Assembly: GCF_005403045.1 (NCBI RefSeq)
Contig: NZ_BJCL01000001.1
Span: 829,578-893,577, forward strand
DNA: 64,000 nucleotides
Direction: 5' to 3'
DNA from: Pseudaquabacterium pictum
GTDB lineage: Bacteria > Pseudomonadota > Gammaproteobacteria > Burkholderiales > Burkholderiaceae_C
Shown here: positions 7,893-15,961 of the stretch, in pieces
Layout: every line of letters starts with the position of its first letter
Position numbering within the stretch: position 1 is the stretch's first letter
Notes under the pieces: model-generated
Seen by the model: the letters and a program-made list of their open reading frames with translations, nothing else
Database searches by the model: none
Told to the model about the DNA's origin: nothing
Made by a program: the position numbers and the translations under genes

Positions 7893-9854
7893 TCAAGGCC
7901 GCGGTCCGACGACAGGGAACATGCGGCTGAACTGGTCGAGCATGGACATCAGCTGCACCAGGGCCTGCGCCCTGCCCTGCACCTGCACCCGGCCACCCTG
8001 CAAGCCATCGGCCAGGCTCAGCTTCTGCAGCGCGATGTCGTCCAGCGTGGCCCGGTCCATCGCCACGCTGGCATCCACATCGTCGGCCTGCACGCCGATG
8101 CGGTGGGTCAGCGCGCTGTGCTCCAGGTTCAGCAGCGCGCAGTCACCGGTGTCGGTGATGCGCCAGTTCAGGCGCAGGTGCAGGCCGGCGGCCTTGGCGC
8201 CGTCCAGCCGCATCGCCAGCATGTCGAGGAACTGGCCCAGCGGCAGCGCCCGCACGATGTCACGCACCGCCACGCTGGTGGGCGGCAGCTGCGGCACGCC
8301 GTGCCGCAGCTCCATCACCGCCTGCAGGTAGGCATTGCGCCAGGTGGCCGATTCGGCCTGGTAGCCCAGCTGCTCCAGCGCATCGGCGCCCAGGGCCTGG
8401 GCGCGCTGCACCGGCGCATCGCCCGGCGCGCCGGCATGGCAGACCATGGCGCAGACCTGGGCCACCCAGCGGTACTCGCCGGCATCGAAGTCGGCCTGGG
8501 CACGCTGCAGCACCGCATCGGCACCACCCATGTACTGCAAGGTCTTGCGGGCCGCATCGGCCGGCGGCAGCGGATCGAGGTGGGCCGGGTTGCCGTCGTA
8601 GGCGCCCAGGTAGCGCTGCACGATGGCCTTCACGTTGTGCTTCACCGTGCCGTAGAAGCCGTGGCAGGCCCAGTCGTCCAGCAGCGCCTGCGGCAGCTGC
8701 AGCCGCTCGGCGATCTCGCTGGCCAGCAGGCCGTGGTTCATCAGGCGCAGGGTCTGGTCGTGCACATAGCGGTACAGGTCGCGCTGGCGGCGCAGGAAGC
8801 CGTCGATGTCGGCGCCGCCCCACACCGGCCAGTGGTGCTGGGCGATCAGCACATCGCTGGCCGCGCCGTAGCGCTGCAGCGCGCCGTCCAGGTAACGGCT
8901 CCAGGCCAGCGCATCACGCGCCTGGGCACCGCGCAGCGGCAGCAGGTTGTGGAAGTTCTGGCTGGCGATCTCGGTCATGTTCAGCACCCGCAGGCCGGGG
9001 TGGTGGATGATGAGTTCGGCCGGTGCCTCGGCGCCGGGCGTCAGCTCGAAGACGCACTCCACGCCGTCGATCACATGCCGCTCCACCGGCTGGGTGATCA
9101 CCACGGTGGGTGCGATCAGCGTCACCGTGCCAGTGCTGGTGGTCTTGCCCAGGCCGGCATCCACCTGGCCGCGCACGCCCTTGGGCAGCAACGGGCCGAA
9201 CTGGAACAGCGCGCGCCGGCTCATCGCATTGCCGGCCAGCAGGTTCTCGCTGACAGCCTCTTCCAGGAAGCCCGCCGGTGCGATCACCTGCACCCGGCCC
9301 GCCCGCACATCGGCCTCGTCGATGACGCCGCGCACGCCGCCGAAGTGGTCGACATGGCTGTGGCTGTAGACCATGGCCACCACCGGCTTCGTCGGCCGGT
9401 GCTCAAAGTACAGCGCCATGCCGGCGGCCGCCACCTCGGTGCTGATCAGCGGGTCGATCACGATCAGGCCGGTGTCGCCCTCGATGATCGTCATGTTGGC
9501 AATGTCCAGCCCGCGCACCTGCCACACCCGGTCGACCACCTGGAACAGGCCGGTGACCATGTTGACGCGGGCATGCCGCCACAGGCCGGGGTGCACGCTG
9601 TCGGGTGCCTCCTCCTCGGCCAGGAAGCCGTAGGCCGCCAGGTTCCACACCGGGCCGCCGTTGGCGCGGGTGACGGCGCCCTTGGGCAGGTCGGCCACAT
9701 GGCCGCGGCGGGCGTCGTCGAAGCTGCGGGTGTCGGTCAGCGGCAGCCAGCGCCGTGCCGCATGCTGGCAGGCCCGGGTGATGGCGGTGGCGGGCCGGGC
9801 GCCAGGCGGGCCGGGGAGCGGGGTGTCGTGGTCAGTGGTTGCGGTCATGGCCAT
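7893..9854 (-). CDS. Alkyl sulfatase, SdsA1/YjcS-like metallo-beta-lactamase family
   Basis: This 653-residue enzyme hydrolyses primary alkyl sulfates such as dodecyl sulfate. The metallo-beta-lactamase signature HSHVDHFGG lies near residue 161, preceded by GLIVIDPLIS. After it come the alkylsulfatase dimerisation region (YRWVAQVC) and a C-terminal SCP2-like lipid-binding domain, seen as LADGLQGGRVQVQGRAQALV. This order is that of SdsA1. No clear signal peptide is seen; the N-terminus is MAMTATTDH. The gene sits 12 nt after the arylsulfatase stop, implying one transcript dedicated to sulfate-ester use. Confidence 0.92.
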   Translation of the reverse strand: MAMTATTDHDTPLPGPPGARPATAITRACQHAARRWLPLTDTRSFDDARRGHVADLPKGAVTRANGGPVWNLAAYGFLAEEEAPDSVHPGLWRHARVNMVTGLFQVVDRVWQVRGLDIANMTIIEGDTGLIVIDPLISTEVAAAGMALYFEHRPTKPVVAMVYSHSHVDHFGGVRGVIDEADVRAGRVQVIAPAGFLEEAVSENLLAGNAMSRRALFQFGPLLPKGVRGQVDAGLGKTTSTGTVTLIAPTVVITQPVERHVIDGVECVFELTPGAEAPAELIIHHPGLRVLNMTEIASQNFHNLLPLRGAQARDALAWSRYLDGALQRYGAASDVLIAQHHWPVWGGADIDGFLRRQRDLYRYVHDQTLRLMNHGLLASEIAERLQLPQALLDDWACHGFYGTVKHNVKAIVQRYLGAYDGNPAHLDPLPPADAARKTLQYMGGADAVLQRAQADFDAGEYRWVAQVCAMVCHAGAPGDAPVQRAQALGADALEQLGYQAESATWRNAYLQAVMELRHGVPQLPPTSVAVRDIVRALPLGQFLDMLAMRLDGAKAAGLHLRLNWRITDTGDCALLNLEHSALTHRIGVQADDVDASVAMDRATLDDIALQKLSLADGLQGGRVQVQGRAQALVQLMSMLDQFSRMFPVVGPRP

Positions 9855-9866
9855 CCAGTTCGGGGG

Positions 9867-12158
9867 TCACTGCCTGGCCATTTCGGCCTGGCCCACGGCC
9901 TCGCCGTCGGGGCCGCCGTGGGCGTCCAGCGTCACCGTCACCCGGTGCAGACGGCCGGTGAAGGCGAACGGCGCGGCATAGTGCGACACCGGTGAGCCGC
10001 GGTCCAGCCCGATGTCCAGGCCCGACCAGCTGATCAGGCTGTTGAAGCCGTGCGCATGCTGTGCGCTGCCTGCAGGCTGGCCGTCGATCAGCAGGGTGGC
10101 GCGGCGCCAGGCCGGCACCTGCACCGGCGGGCCCACCGGCAGCTGCACCGTGGTCAGCGGGCCCTGCTCCACCAGCACACCCAGGCGGCGGGCGTGCGGC
10201 GGCACCGGCTGCGCCGAGCGCAGCAGCTGGTGCAGGCCACCCACGTTCAGGTCATGCACCAGGTGGCCGTCCTGCAGGTACAGGCTGTAGCCGGAGGTGG
10301 CATCCCCATGGGCAATCAGCACGCCTTCGTCCTGCGGCCCATGCAGCTGCACCTCGGCCTCGATGCGGTAGTGGCGCCCGCGCACGTCGGGTGCCACGTC
10401 GGTGGGCAGGTGGCCCATGCCGGCATGGAAGATGAACTGCCGGCGCTGGCCCTGCACGCGGCGGCCGTTCTCGGCAAAGCGCGGGCCGAAGCGGTCGTCC
10501 AGCGGCAGCACCTGGCAGCGTGCGGCCTCTTGCCACCACAGCGCCTGCAGCGCGGCCAGCCTGTCGGGATGGGCAGCGGCCAGGTCGTGGTTCTCTGCGA
10601 AGTCGGCATCCAGGTGGTACAGCTCCCAGGTGTCGGCATCGAAGGGCTGGCCGGATGGGTGGAAGGCCACCGCCTTCCAGCCGCCATGCCACAGGCCGCG
10701 GTGGCCGAACATCTCGAAGATCTGCGGCTTGCTGCGCTGCGTCGGCGCGGTGTCGCGCAGCATCGGTGCGAAGCTCTCGCCATCGAGCGGCAGGCAAGCC
10801 AGCCCCTGGCGCTGCGCCGGCGGCTGCAGGCCCAGCAGGTCCAGCAGCGTGGGCACCACGTCGCTGGCATGGGCGAAGCCGTGGCGCAGGTCGCCGCGCG
10901 CCGGCAGGCCGGCCGGCCAGCTGAGGATGAACGGGTCGCGGATGCCGCCGCCGTGGGTGTTCTGCTTGTAGCGCTTGAGCGGCGTGTTGCTGCACATCGC
11001 CCAGCCCCAGGGGAAGTTGCTGTGGGTGTCGGGGCCGCCGATGGCGTCGATGCGGGCCAGCTTGGCTGGTGGCGGCTCGGGCACCTGGTTGTACGGGCCC
11101 ATCGCATTGACGAAACCCAAGGGCCCGCCCTCCTGGCTGGCGCCGTTGTCCGACAGCAGCAGCACGATGGTGTCGTCCAGCTGGCCGCTGGCCTGCAGGT
11201 GGTCGAACAGGCGCGCCAGCTGCTGGTCAGCATGGTCCAGCATCGCGGCATAGGCGGCCTGCAGGCGGGTCATCACCGCCTGCTGCTCGGGCGGATGCTC
11301 GGCCCAGGGCTTGACGCCGGCATTGCGCGGCGGCAACTCGGTGTCCGGCGGCACGATGCCCAGGGCCTTCTGCCGCGCCAGCCGGCGCGCGCGCTCGGCA
11401 TCCCAGCCATGGCCAAACTGCGCATCATGCTGGCGGATCAACGCCGCGGGCGCCTGGTGCGGCGCGTGGCAGGCGCCCAGCGCCAGCCACAGGTGCCAGG
11501 GGCGGCCGGGTTGGTCGCCCTGGTGATCGGCCAGGTAGCGGATGCTCTGGTCGACGAGATCGGCGGTGAGGTGGTAGCCGGTCTCGTAGGAACCGGGCGC
11601 GGGGATCGGCGTGTTGTCGCGCACCAGCTCGGGCGCGTACTGGTCGGTCTCGGCATCCATGAAGCCGTAGAAGCGGTCATAGCCGCGGCCCAGCGGCCAG
11701 CCGTCGAACGGACCGGTGGGGCCGGTCTCGTTCAGCGGCGTGACATGCCACTTGCCGACCATGTAGTTCACATAGCCGTGCGGGCGCAGCATCTCCGGCA
11801 ACGTGGCCGCCTCGGGCGCGATCTTGCCGCGGTAGCCGGGGTAGCCGCTGTCGAAGTTGGCCAGGCAGCCCATGCCCACGCGGTGGTGGTTGCAGCCGGT
11901 CAGCAATGCCGCGCGGGTGGTGCTGCACATCGCGGTGGTGTGGAAGCCGGTCAGGCGCACGCCGCGCGCGGCCAGGGCATCGATGGCCGGTGTGGGGATG
12001 GTCGAGCCGTAGCAGCCCAGGTCGGCAAAGCCGACGTCGTCGAACAGCACCACCAGCACGTTCGGCCGCCGCGGCCCGGCATCGGCGCGTTCGGGCCACC
12101 AGGGGGTGGATTCGGCCACCGTGGGGCCGATGCGGCCGGGAAAGGGTGGTGTGCGCAA
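9867..12158 (-). CDS. Arylsulfatase (formylglycine-type sulfatase)
   Basis: This large sulfatase has about 763 residues. The metal-binding start PNVLVVLFDDVG and the modification site CSTTRAALLTG (Cys near residue 78) identify a type I sulfatase. Its cysteine would be converted to formylglycine. The site reads C-S-T-T-R, with Thr where Pro or Ala is usual, so the maturation route deserves a check. The C-terminal half (FIFHAGMGHLPTD onward) resembles the extra domain of long bacterial arylsulfatases. No ATG fits: I chose TTG 12158 because GGAG stands 7 nt upstream. A further TTG at 12248 and a GTG at 12119 are alternatives. It is the first gene of the sulfate-ester operon. Confidence 0.87.
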   Translation of the reverse strand: MRTPPFPGRIGPTVAESTPWWPERADAGPRRPNVLVVLFDDVGFADLGCYGSTIPTPAIDALAARGVRLTGFHTTAMCSTTRAALLTGCNHHRVGMGCLANFDSGYPGYRGKIAPEAATLPEMLRPHGYVNYMVGKWHVTPLNETGPTGPFDGWPLGRGYDRFYGFMDAETDQYAPELVRDNTPIPAPGSYETGYHLTADLVDQSIRYLADHQGDQPGRPWHLWLALGACHAPHQAPAALIRQHDAQFGHGWDAERARRLARQKALGIVPPDTELPPRNAGVKPWAEHPPEQQAVMTRLQAAYAAMLDHADQQLARLFDHLQASGQLDDTIVLLLSDNGASQEGGPLGFVNAMGPYNQVPEPPPAKLARIDAIGGPDTHSNFPWGWAMCSNTPLKRYKQNTHGGGIRDPFILSWPAGLPARGDLRHGFAHASDVVPTLLDLLGLQPPAQRQGLACLPLDGESFAPMLRDTAPTQRSKPQIFEMFGHRGLWHGGWKAVAFHPSGQPFDADTWELYHLDADFAENHDLAAAHPDRLAALQALWWQEAARCQVLPLDDRFGPRFAENGRRVQGQRRQFIFHAGMGHLPTDVAPDVRGRHYRIEAEVQLHGPQDEGVLIAHGDATSGYSLYLQDGHLVHDLNVGGLHQLLRSAQPVPPHARRLGVLVEQGPLTTVQLPVGPPVQVPAWRRATLLIDGQPAGSAQHAHGFNSLISWSGLDIGLDRGSPVSHYAAPFAFTGRLHRVTVTLDAHGGPDGEAVGQAEMARQ

Positions 12159-12227
12159 GCGGGCTCTCCAGGACTCTCCAGCGACGTTGGGCCATCCTAG
12201 GCAGCCACCGTCGCCTGAATTTCCACC

Positions 12228-12253
12228 CAGGTGACAATCCCGGGACAAACCTG
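12228..12253. promoter_or_regulatory. Candidate operator in divergent sulfatase/Crp-family intergenic region
   Basis: CAGGT and ACCTG form inverted arms around a 16-nt spacer whose centre is TCCCGGGA. The site lies between the divergent arylsulfatase and Crp/Fnr-type regulator genes, where an autoregulatory operator would be expected. It does not match the Crp or Fnr consensus half-sites. If translation of the sulfatase began at 12248, the site would overlap its first codons. Confidence 0.3.
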
Positions 12254-12302
12254 ATGCTCGCTATCCCTCGCCCGGCGGCCCTGGCGAGGCGCGCCCCCAT
12301 CC

Positions 12303-12986
12303 ATGCCCCCTGCACCCAGCGCCCGCGCCGACGGCACCGCCGGCATCGGCTACCAGGAAAGCCTGCGCGACCTGCCCGACGCGCTGGCCGATGCGCTGTT
12401 GCAGTGCGGCCAGCAGCGCAGCTGGCGGCGTGGGCAGATGGTGATGCGCCAGGGCGCCCCCTGCGACGCGCTGGTGGTCGCGCTGGAAGGCCGGCTGGCC
12501 GCCACCCTGGGCCGCAGCGACGGGCACGACACCCTGCTGCGCTGGCTGGACCCCGGTGAACTGCTGGCCCTGCCGGCGGTGCTGGGCGGCATGCGGGCCA
12601 CGGTCTCGGTCGAGGCCCAGGGACCGGCACGCACGCTGCATGTGCCCCGCGCCACCTTCGTTGCCCTGCTGCGCAGCCACCCCGAGGGCGCGATCAGCAT
12701 CGCCGTGCTGCTGAGCCGGCGCCTGGGCGCGCTGTTCCGCTTTGCCGAGCACCACGGCAGCCCCAGCCTGGACGAGCGGCTGGACCATGCGCTGCAGCGG
12801 CTGGCACGCTCGCAGGGCCAGCCCGACGGTGCCGGCGGTGTGCGCCTGAAGGCCACCCAGGCCGAGCTGGCCCATGCCGCCGGCGCCTCGCGACAGCGGG
12901 TGCACCTGGCGCTGAAGGCACTGCAGGCCCAGGGCCGGCTGGAGCTGGGCTACGGCTGGGTGCGCCTGCTGCCGCCAGCAGGCTGA
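12303..12986 (+). CDS. Crp/Fnr family transcriptional regulator
   Basis: This 227-residue protein has an N-terminal cyclic-nucleotide-binding fold (WRRGQMVMRQG...LEGRLAAT) and a C-terminal winged helix. The recognition-helix region TQAELAHAAGASRQRVHLALKALQ includes a family-like SRQRV core. I see no Fnr-type cysteine cluster at the N-terminus. It is divergent from the arylsulfatase operon and convergent with an ABC transporter. A role as local regulator of sulfate-ester genes is plausible but inferred. No good ribosome-binding site precedes the ATG at 12303, so a leaderless or later start is possible. Confidence 0.85.
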   Translation: MPPAPSARADGTAGIGYQESLRDLPDALADALLQCGQQRSWRRGQMVMRQGAPCDALVVALEGRLAATLGRSDGHDTLLRWLDPGELLALPAVLGGMRATVSVEAQGPARTLHVPRATFVALLRSHPEGAISIAVLLSRRLGALFRFAEHHGSPSLDERLDHALQRLARSQGQPDGAGGVRLKATQAELAHAAGASRQRVHLALKALQAQGRLELGYGWVRLLPPAG

Positions 12987-12998
12987 ACCGCCCGGACC

Positions 12999-14054
12999 TC
13001 AGCCAGGCGCCGGGGCATCGGCGGCGTCGCCGAGCAGCACGTCCAGCAGGCCGGACAAGGTCACCCCACCCAGGTGCTGGCCCTGCGGACCGGTGACGTT
13101 GGCGGCGGTGGCGCCGGCCGCCCGCAGCTGGCGCACCGCCTGCGCCAGGCCGAGGCTGCCGGGCAAGTCGGGCAGCGACAGGCGCGGGCCGGGCTGGGCC
13201 AGCGCGGCCAGGCCCAGCCAACGCCCGCGGTCGGCCCCCTGCACCACGCTGCGCAGCCAGGCGTCGGCCGGCCGCTGCAGGATGTCGGCCGCGCTGCCCT
13301 GCTGCACCAGCACGCCATCGCGCAGCACCACCAGGTGGTCGGCCAGCCGCAGCGCCTCGTCGAGCGCATGGGTGACGAAGACCACGGTCTTGCGCAGTTC
13401 CTGGTGCAGGCCCAGCAGCAGATCCTGCATGGCGGTGCGCTGCAGCGGATCCAGCGCCGAGAACGGCTCGTCCATCAGCAGCACCGGCGCGTCGGTGGCC
13501 AATGCACGCGCCAGACCCACCCGCTGGCCCATGCCACCGGACAGCGCAGCCGGGTAGGCCTCCTCGAAACCGGCCAGCCCCACCCGCTGCACCCAGGCAC
13601 GCGCGCGGGCGTCGGCGGCGGCGCGCGGCACGCCGGCCAGGTCGAGCCCGAAGCGCACGTTGGCCAGCACCGTCAGGTGCGGCAGCAGCGTCGGCCGCTG
13701 GAACACCATGGCCACCTGGCGGCGGCGCCAGGCCTGCAGCGCGGCCGGCGCCAGGCCCGTCACCACCGCGTCGCCGCACCACACCTGCCCGGCCGTGGGC
13801 GACACCAGGCGGTTGAGGCAGCGCAGCAGCGTGCTCTTGCCCGAGCCCGACGGGCCCATCAGCACCGTCAGTCCACCGCCGGGCAGCACCAGGTCGATGC
13901 CCTGCAGCGCCAGCAGGTGGCCGTGGCCGGCCAGCAGCGCGGCGCGGTCCAGCGCACCGGCCTGCACGGCCGCCAGGTGCCGCAGCGGCGCGGGGCCGAA
14001 CAGGTGGCTGACGGCCTGCAGCCGCAACGCCGGTGCCACGGGCCGCTCAGGCAT
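12999..14054 (-). CDS. Glycine betaine/proline-type ABC transporter, ATP-binding subunit
   Basis: This 351-residue ATPase has Walker A GPSGSGKST, signature LSGGMGQR, Walker B LLMDEP and the switch histidine in FVTHALDEA. The long N-terminal lead before the ATPase and a weak CBS-like tail after about residue 260 are typical of ProV/OpuAA proteins. It starts at ATG 14054, overlapping the permease stop by 8 nt, so the three transporter genes are translationally coupled. The inferred task is uptake of a quaternary-ammonium osmolyte or proline betaine-like compound. Confidence 0.87.
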   Translation of the reverse strand: MPERPVAPALRLQAVSHLFGPAPLRHLAAVQAGALDRAALLAGHGHLLALQGIDLVLPGGGLTVLMGPSGSGKSTLLRCLNRLVSPTAGQVWCGDAVVTGLAPAALQAWRRRQVAMVFQRPTLLPHLTVLANVRFGLDLAGVPRAAADARARAWVQRVGLAGFEEAYPAALSGGMGQRVGLARALATDAPVLLMDEPFSALDPLQRTAMQDLLLGLHQELRKTVVFVTHALDEALRLADHLVVLRDGVLVQQGSAADILQRPADAWLRSVVQGADRGRWLGLAALAQPGPRLSLPDLPGSLGLAQAVRQLRAAGATAANVTGPQGQHLGGVTLSGLLDVLLGDAADAPAPG

Positions 14055-14928
14055 CGCCGGTGGGCCGGTGGCGCTGCAGCCGCCAGCCCCAGGACTGGGT
14101 GATGCGGTCGAAGGCGATCGCGATGGCCACGATGGCCAGGCCATTGAACAGGCCCAGCGCGACATGCTGGTTGTTGATGGCGCGCAGCACCGGCTGGCCC
14201 AAACCCTGCACGCCGATCATCGCCGCCACCACCACCATGGCCAGGGCCATCATGATGGTCTGGTTGATGCCGGCCATCAGCGTGGGCAGGGCCAGCGGCA
14301 GCTGCACCCGCCAGAGGCGCTGCCAGGCGCTGGCGCCGAAGGCATCGGCAGCTTCCAGCAGGTCGCGGTCCACCTCGCGCAGGCCCAGGCTGGTCAGCCG
14401 CACCATCGGCGGCAGCGCATACACCACCACCGCCAGCAGGCCCGGCACGCGGCCGATGCCCAGCAACATCACCGCGGGGATCAGGTAGACGAAGCTGGGC
14501 AGGGTCTGCATCAGGTCGAGCAGGCCGCCGCCCCAGCGCTGCAGCCATGGCAGCCGCGCCATGGCCACGCCCAGCGGCACGCCGATGGCCACCGCCAGCG
14601 CCGTGGCCACCAGCACCATGGCCAGGGTGCGCAGGGTGTCGTCCCACAGGCCGAACAGGCCCAGCAGCGCCAGCGCGGCGGCGCTGCCCAGTGCCAGCGT
14701 CCAGCGCCGCGATGCCATCCAGGCCAGCGCCGCCACCGCTGCCAGCAGCAGCGGCCAGGGCAGCGCCAGCAGCGCCGTCTCGGCGCCGATCAGCAGGGTC
14801 TGCAGCGGCGCGAAGGCCGCCTCGATGGCCGCGCCGTGCTGCTGGCTGAAGGCCTGGAAGCCCCGGTCGATGGCCTGCTGCAGCGTGGCCAGCGTGTCGG
14901 CCGGCAGCGCTGGAAAGCCGCCGGTCAC
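14047..14928 (-). CDS. Glycine betaine/proline-type ABC transporter, permease
   Basis: This 293-residue inner-membrane permease has about six to seven helices and a recognisable EAA-type loop (LEAADAFGASAWQRLWRVQLP). The N-terminal amphipathic stretch QQAIDRGFQAFSQQHGAAIE precedes the helices, as in ProW. I start at GTG 14928, which overlaps the upstream binding-protein stop in a GTGA arrangement. The frame stays open far upstream inside the binding-protein gene, but that part is a shadow. Confidence 0.87.
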   Translation of the reverse strand: MTGGFPALPADTLATLQQAIDRGFQAFSQQHGAAIEAAFAPLQTLLIGAETALLALPWPLLLAAVAALAWMASRRWTLALGSAAALALLGLFGLWDDTLRTLAMVLVATALAVAIGVPLGVAMARLPWLQRWGGGLLDLMQTLPSFVYLIPAVMLLGIGRVPGLLAVVVYALPPMVRLTSLGLREVDRDLLEAADAFGASAWQRLWRVQLPLALPTLMAGINQTIMMALAMVVVAAMIGVQGLGQPVLRAINNQHVALGLFNGLAIVAIAIAFDRITQSWGWRLQRHRPTGDA

Positions 14929-15926
14929 AGCGCGGCGCGCACCCGCGCGGCCACCGCCGGGTCCACCCAGGGCTGCCAAACCTCGGGCCGGGTCTGCAGG
15001 AAACGGCGCGCGCCCTGCTCGCCAGTGGCCTGCTGCGTGCGCATCCAGGCCAGCATGGCGTTCAGCGTGGCGCTGTCCCAGCTGCGGCGGGTCAGGTAGG
15101 CATAGGCCGGGCCGCCAGCCTGGCGGAAGCGGTCGGTCACCAGGGTGTGCACGGCCGCGCGCGGCCAGGCATTGGGCCGGGGGTCGGCGCAGCCGGCCAC
15201 ACTGGTGCAGCGCTGCCACTCGGCGGCGTCGTGCGGCGCGCCCTCGGCCAGCCGCACCATCGGGTACTGGCCCAGCAGCGCAGTGGGCGACCAGTAGTAG
15301 CCCAGCCAGCCCTGCTGGCGCTGGTGGGCACGGGCCACGGTCCCGTCCAGCGCGGCCGCAGTGCCGGGGTCGACCAGGGTGAAGCCCTTGCCAGCCGCGC
15401 CATGGGCCTTGAACAGGTTGGCCATGACGATCTGGCACTGCCAGCCCGACGGGCAGCTGTGCACCGCGCCCTGCTGCCGGTTCTCTGGCGCAGGGAACAG
15501 ATCGCGCCGCTTCAAGGCGTCGGCGATGCTGCGGATCTCGGGGTGGGCATCGGCGATGAACTTCGGGATCCACCAGCCCTCGACGCCGCCGTCCTTCAGC
15601 GCAGTGCCGGCCAGGTGCAGGCGGCCGGCGGCCACGGCCTTCTCGATGGGTTCACGCACGCCGTTGATCCAGGCCTCGGGTGCCACATCGGGCTGGCCCT
15701 TGGCCACCATGCTGGTGAGCGTGGGCACGGTGTCGCCGGGCACCAGGTCGACCTGGCAGCCGTAGCCGGCCTGCAGGATCAGCCGGTCGACCTGGGCCAG
15801 CAGCTCGGCCGAGGACCAGTTCATGTTGGCGAGCGTGAGCCGGCCGCAGGCCTGGGCTTGTCCGGTCCAGGCCAGCAACAGGACAGGCCACAGGGCGGAC
15901 AGGAGTTGGCGCAGCAGATGGTGCAT
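14925..15926 (-). CDS. Glycine betaine/proline-type substrate-binding protein
   Basis: This 333-residue periplasmic protein has a signal peptide (hydrophobic SALWPVLLLAW, cleavage likely after AQA just before Cys). It belongs to the OpuAC/ProX type: LANMNWSSAELLAQV, the aromatic ligand-cage candidates EAWINGV, EGWWIPKF and GWLGYYWSP, and the final QPWVDP. The multiple tryptophans fit cation-pi binding of a quaternary amine. It is the first gene of the transporter operon, with its ATG 35 nt from the end of the exonuclease gene at 15962. Confidence 0.87.
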   Translation of the reverse strand: MHHLLRQLLSALWPVLLLAWTGQAQACGRLTLANMNWSSAELLAQVDRLILQAGYGCQVDLVPGDTVPTLTSMVAKGQPDVAPEAWINGVREPIEKAVAAGRLHLAGTALKDGGVEGWWIPKFIADAHPEIRSIADALKRRDLFPAPENRQQGAVHSCPSGWQCQIVMANLFKAHGAAGKGFTLVDPGTAAALDGTVARAHQRQQGWLGYYWSPTALLGQYPMVRLAEGAPHDAAEWQRCTSVAGCADPRPNAWPRAAVHTLVTDRFRQAGGPAYAYLTRRSWDSATLNAMLAWMRTQQATGEQGARRFLQTRPEVWQPWVDPAVAARVRAAL

Positions 15927-15961
15927 GGACCGCAGCTTAACGGCCCGGCGCCGGCGGCGCG

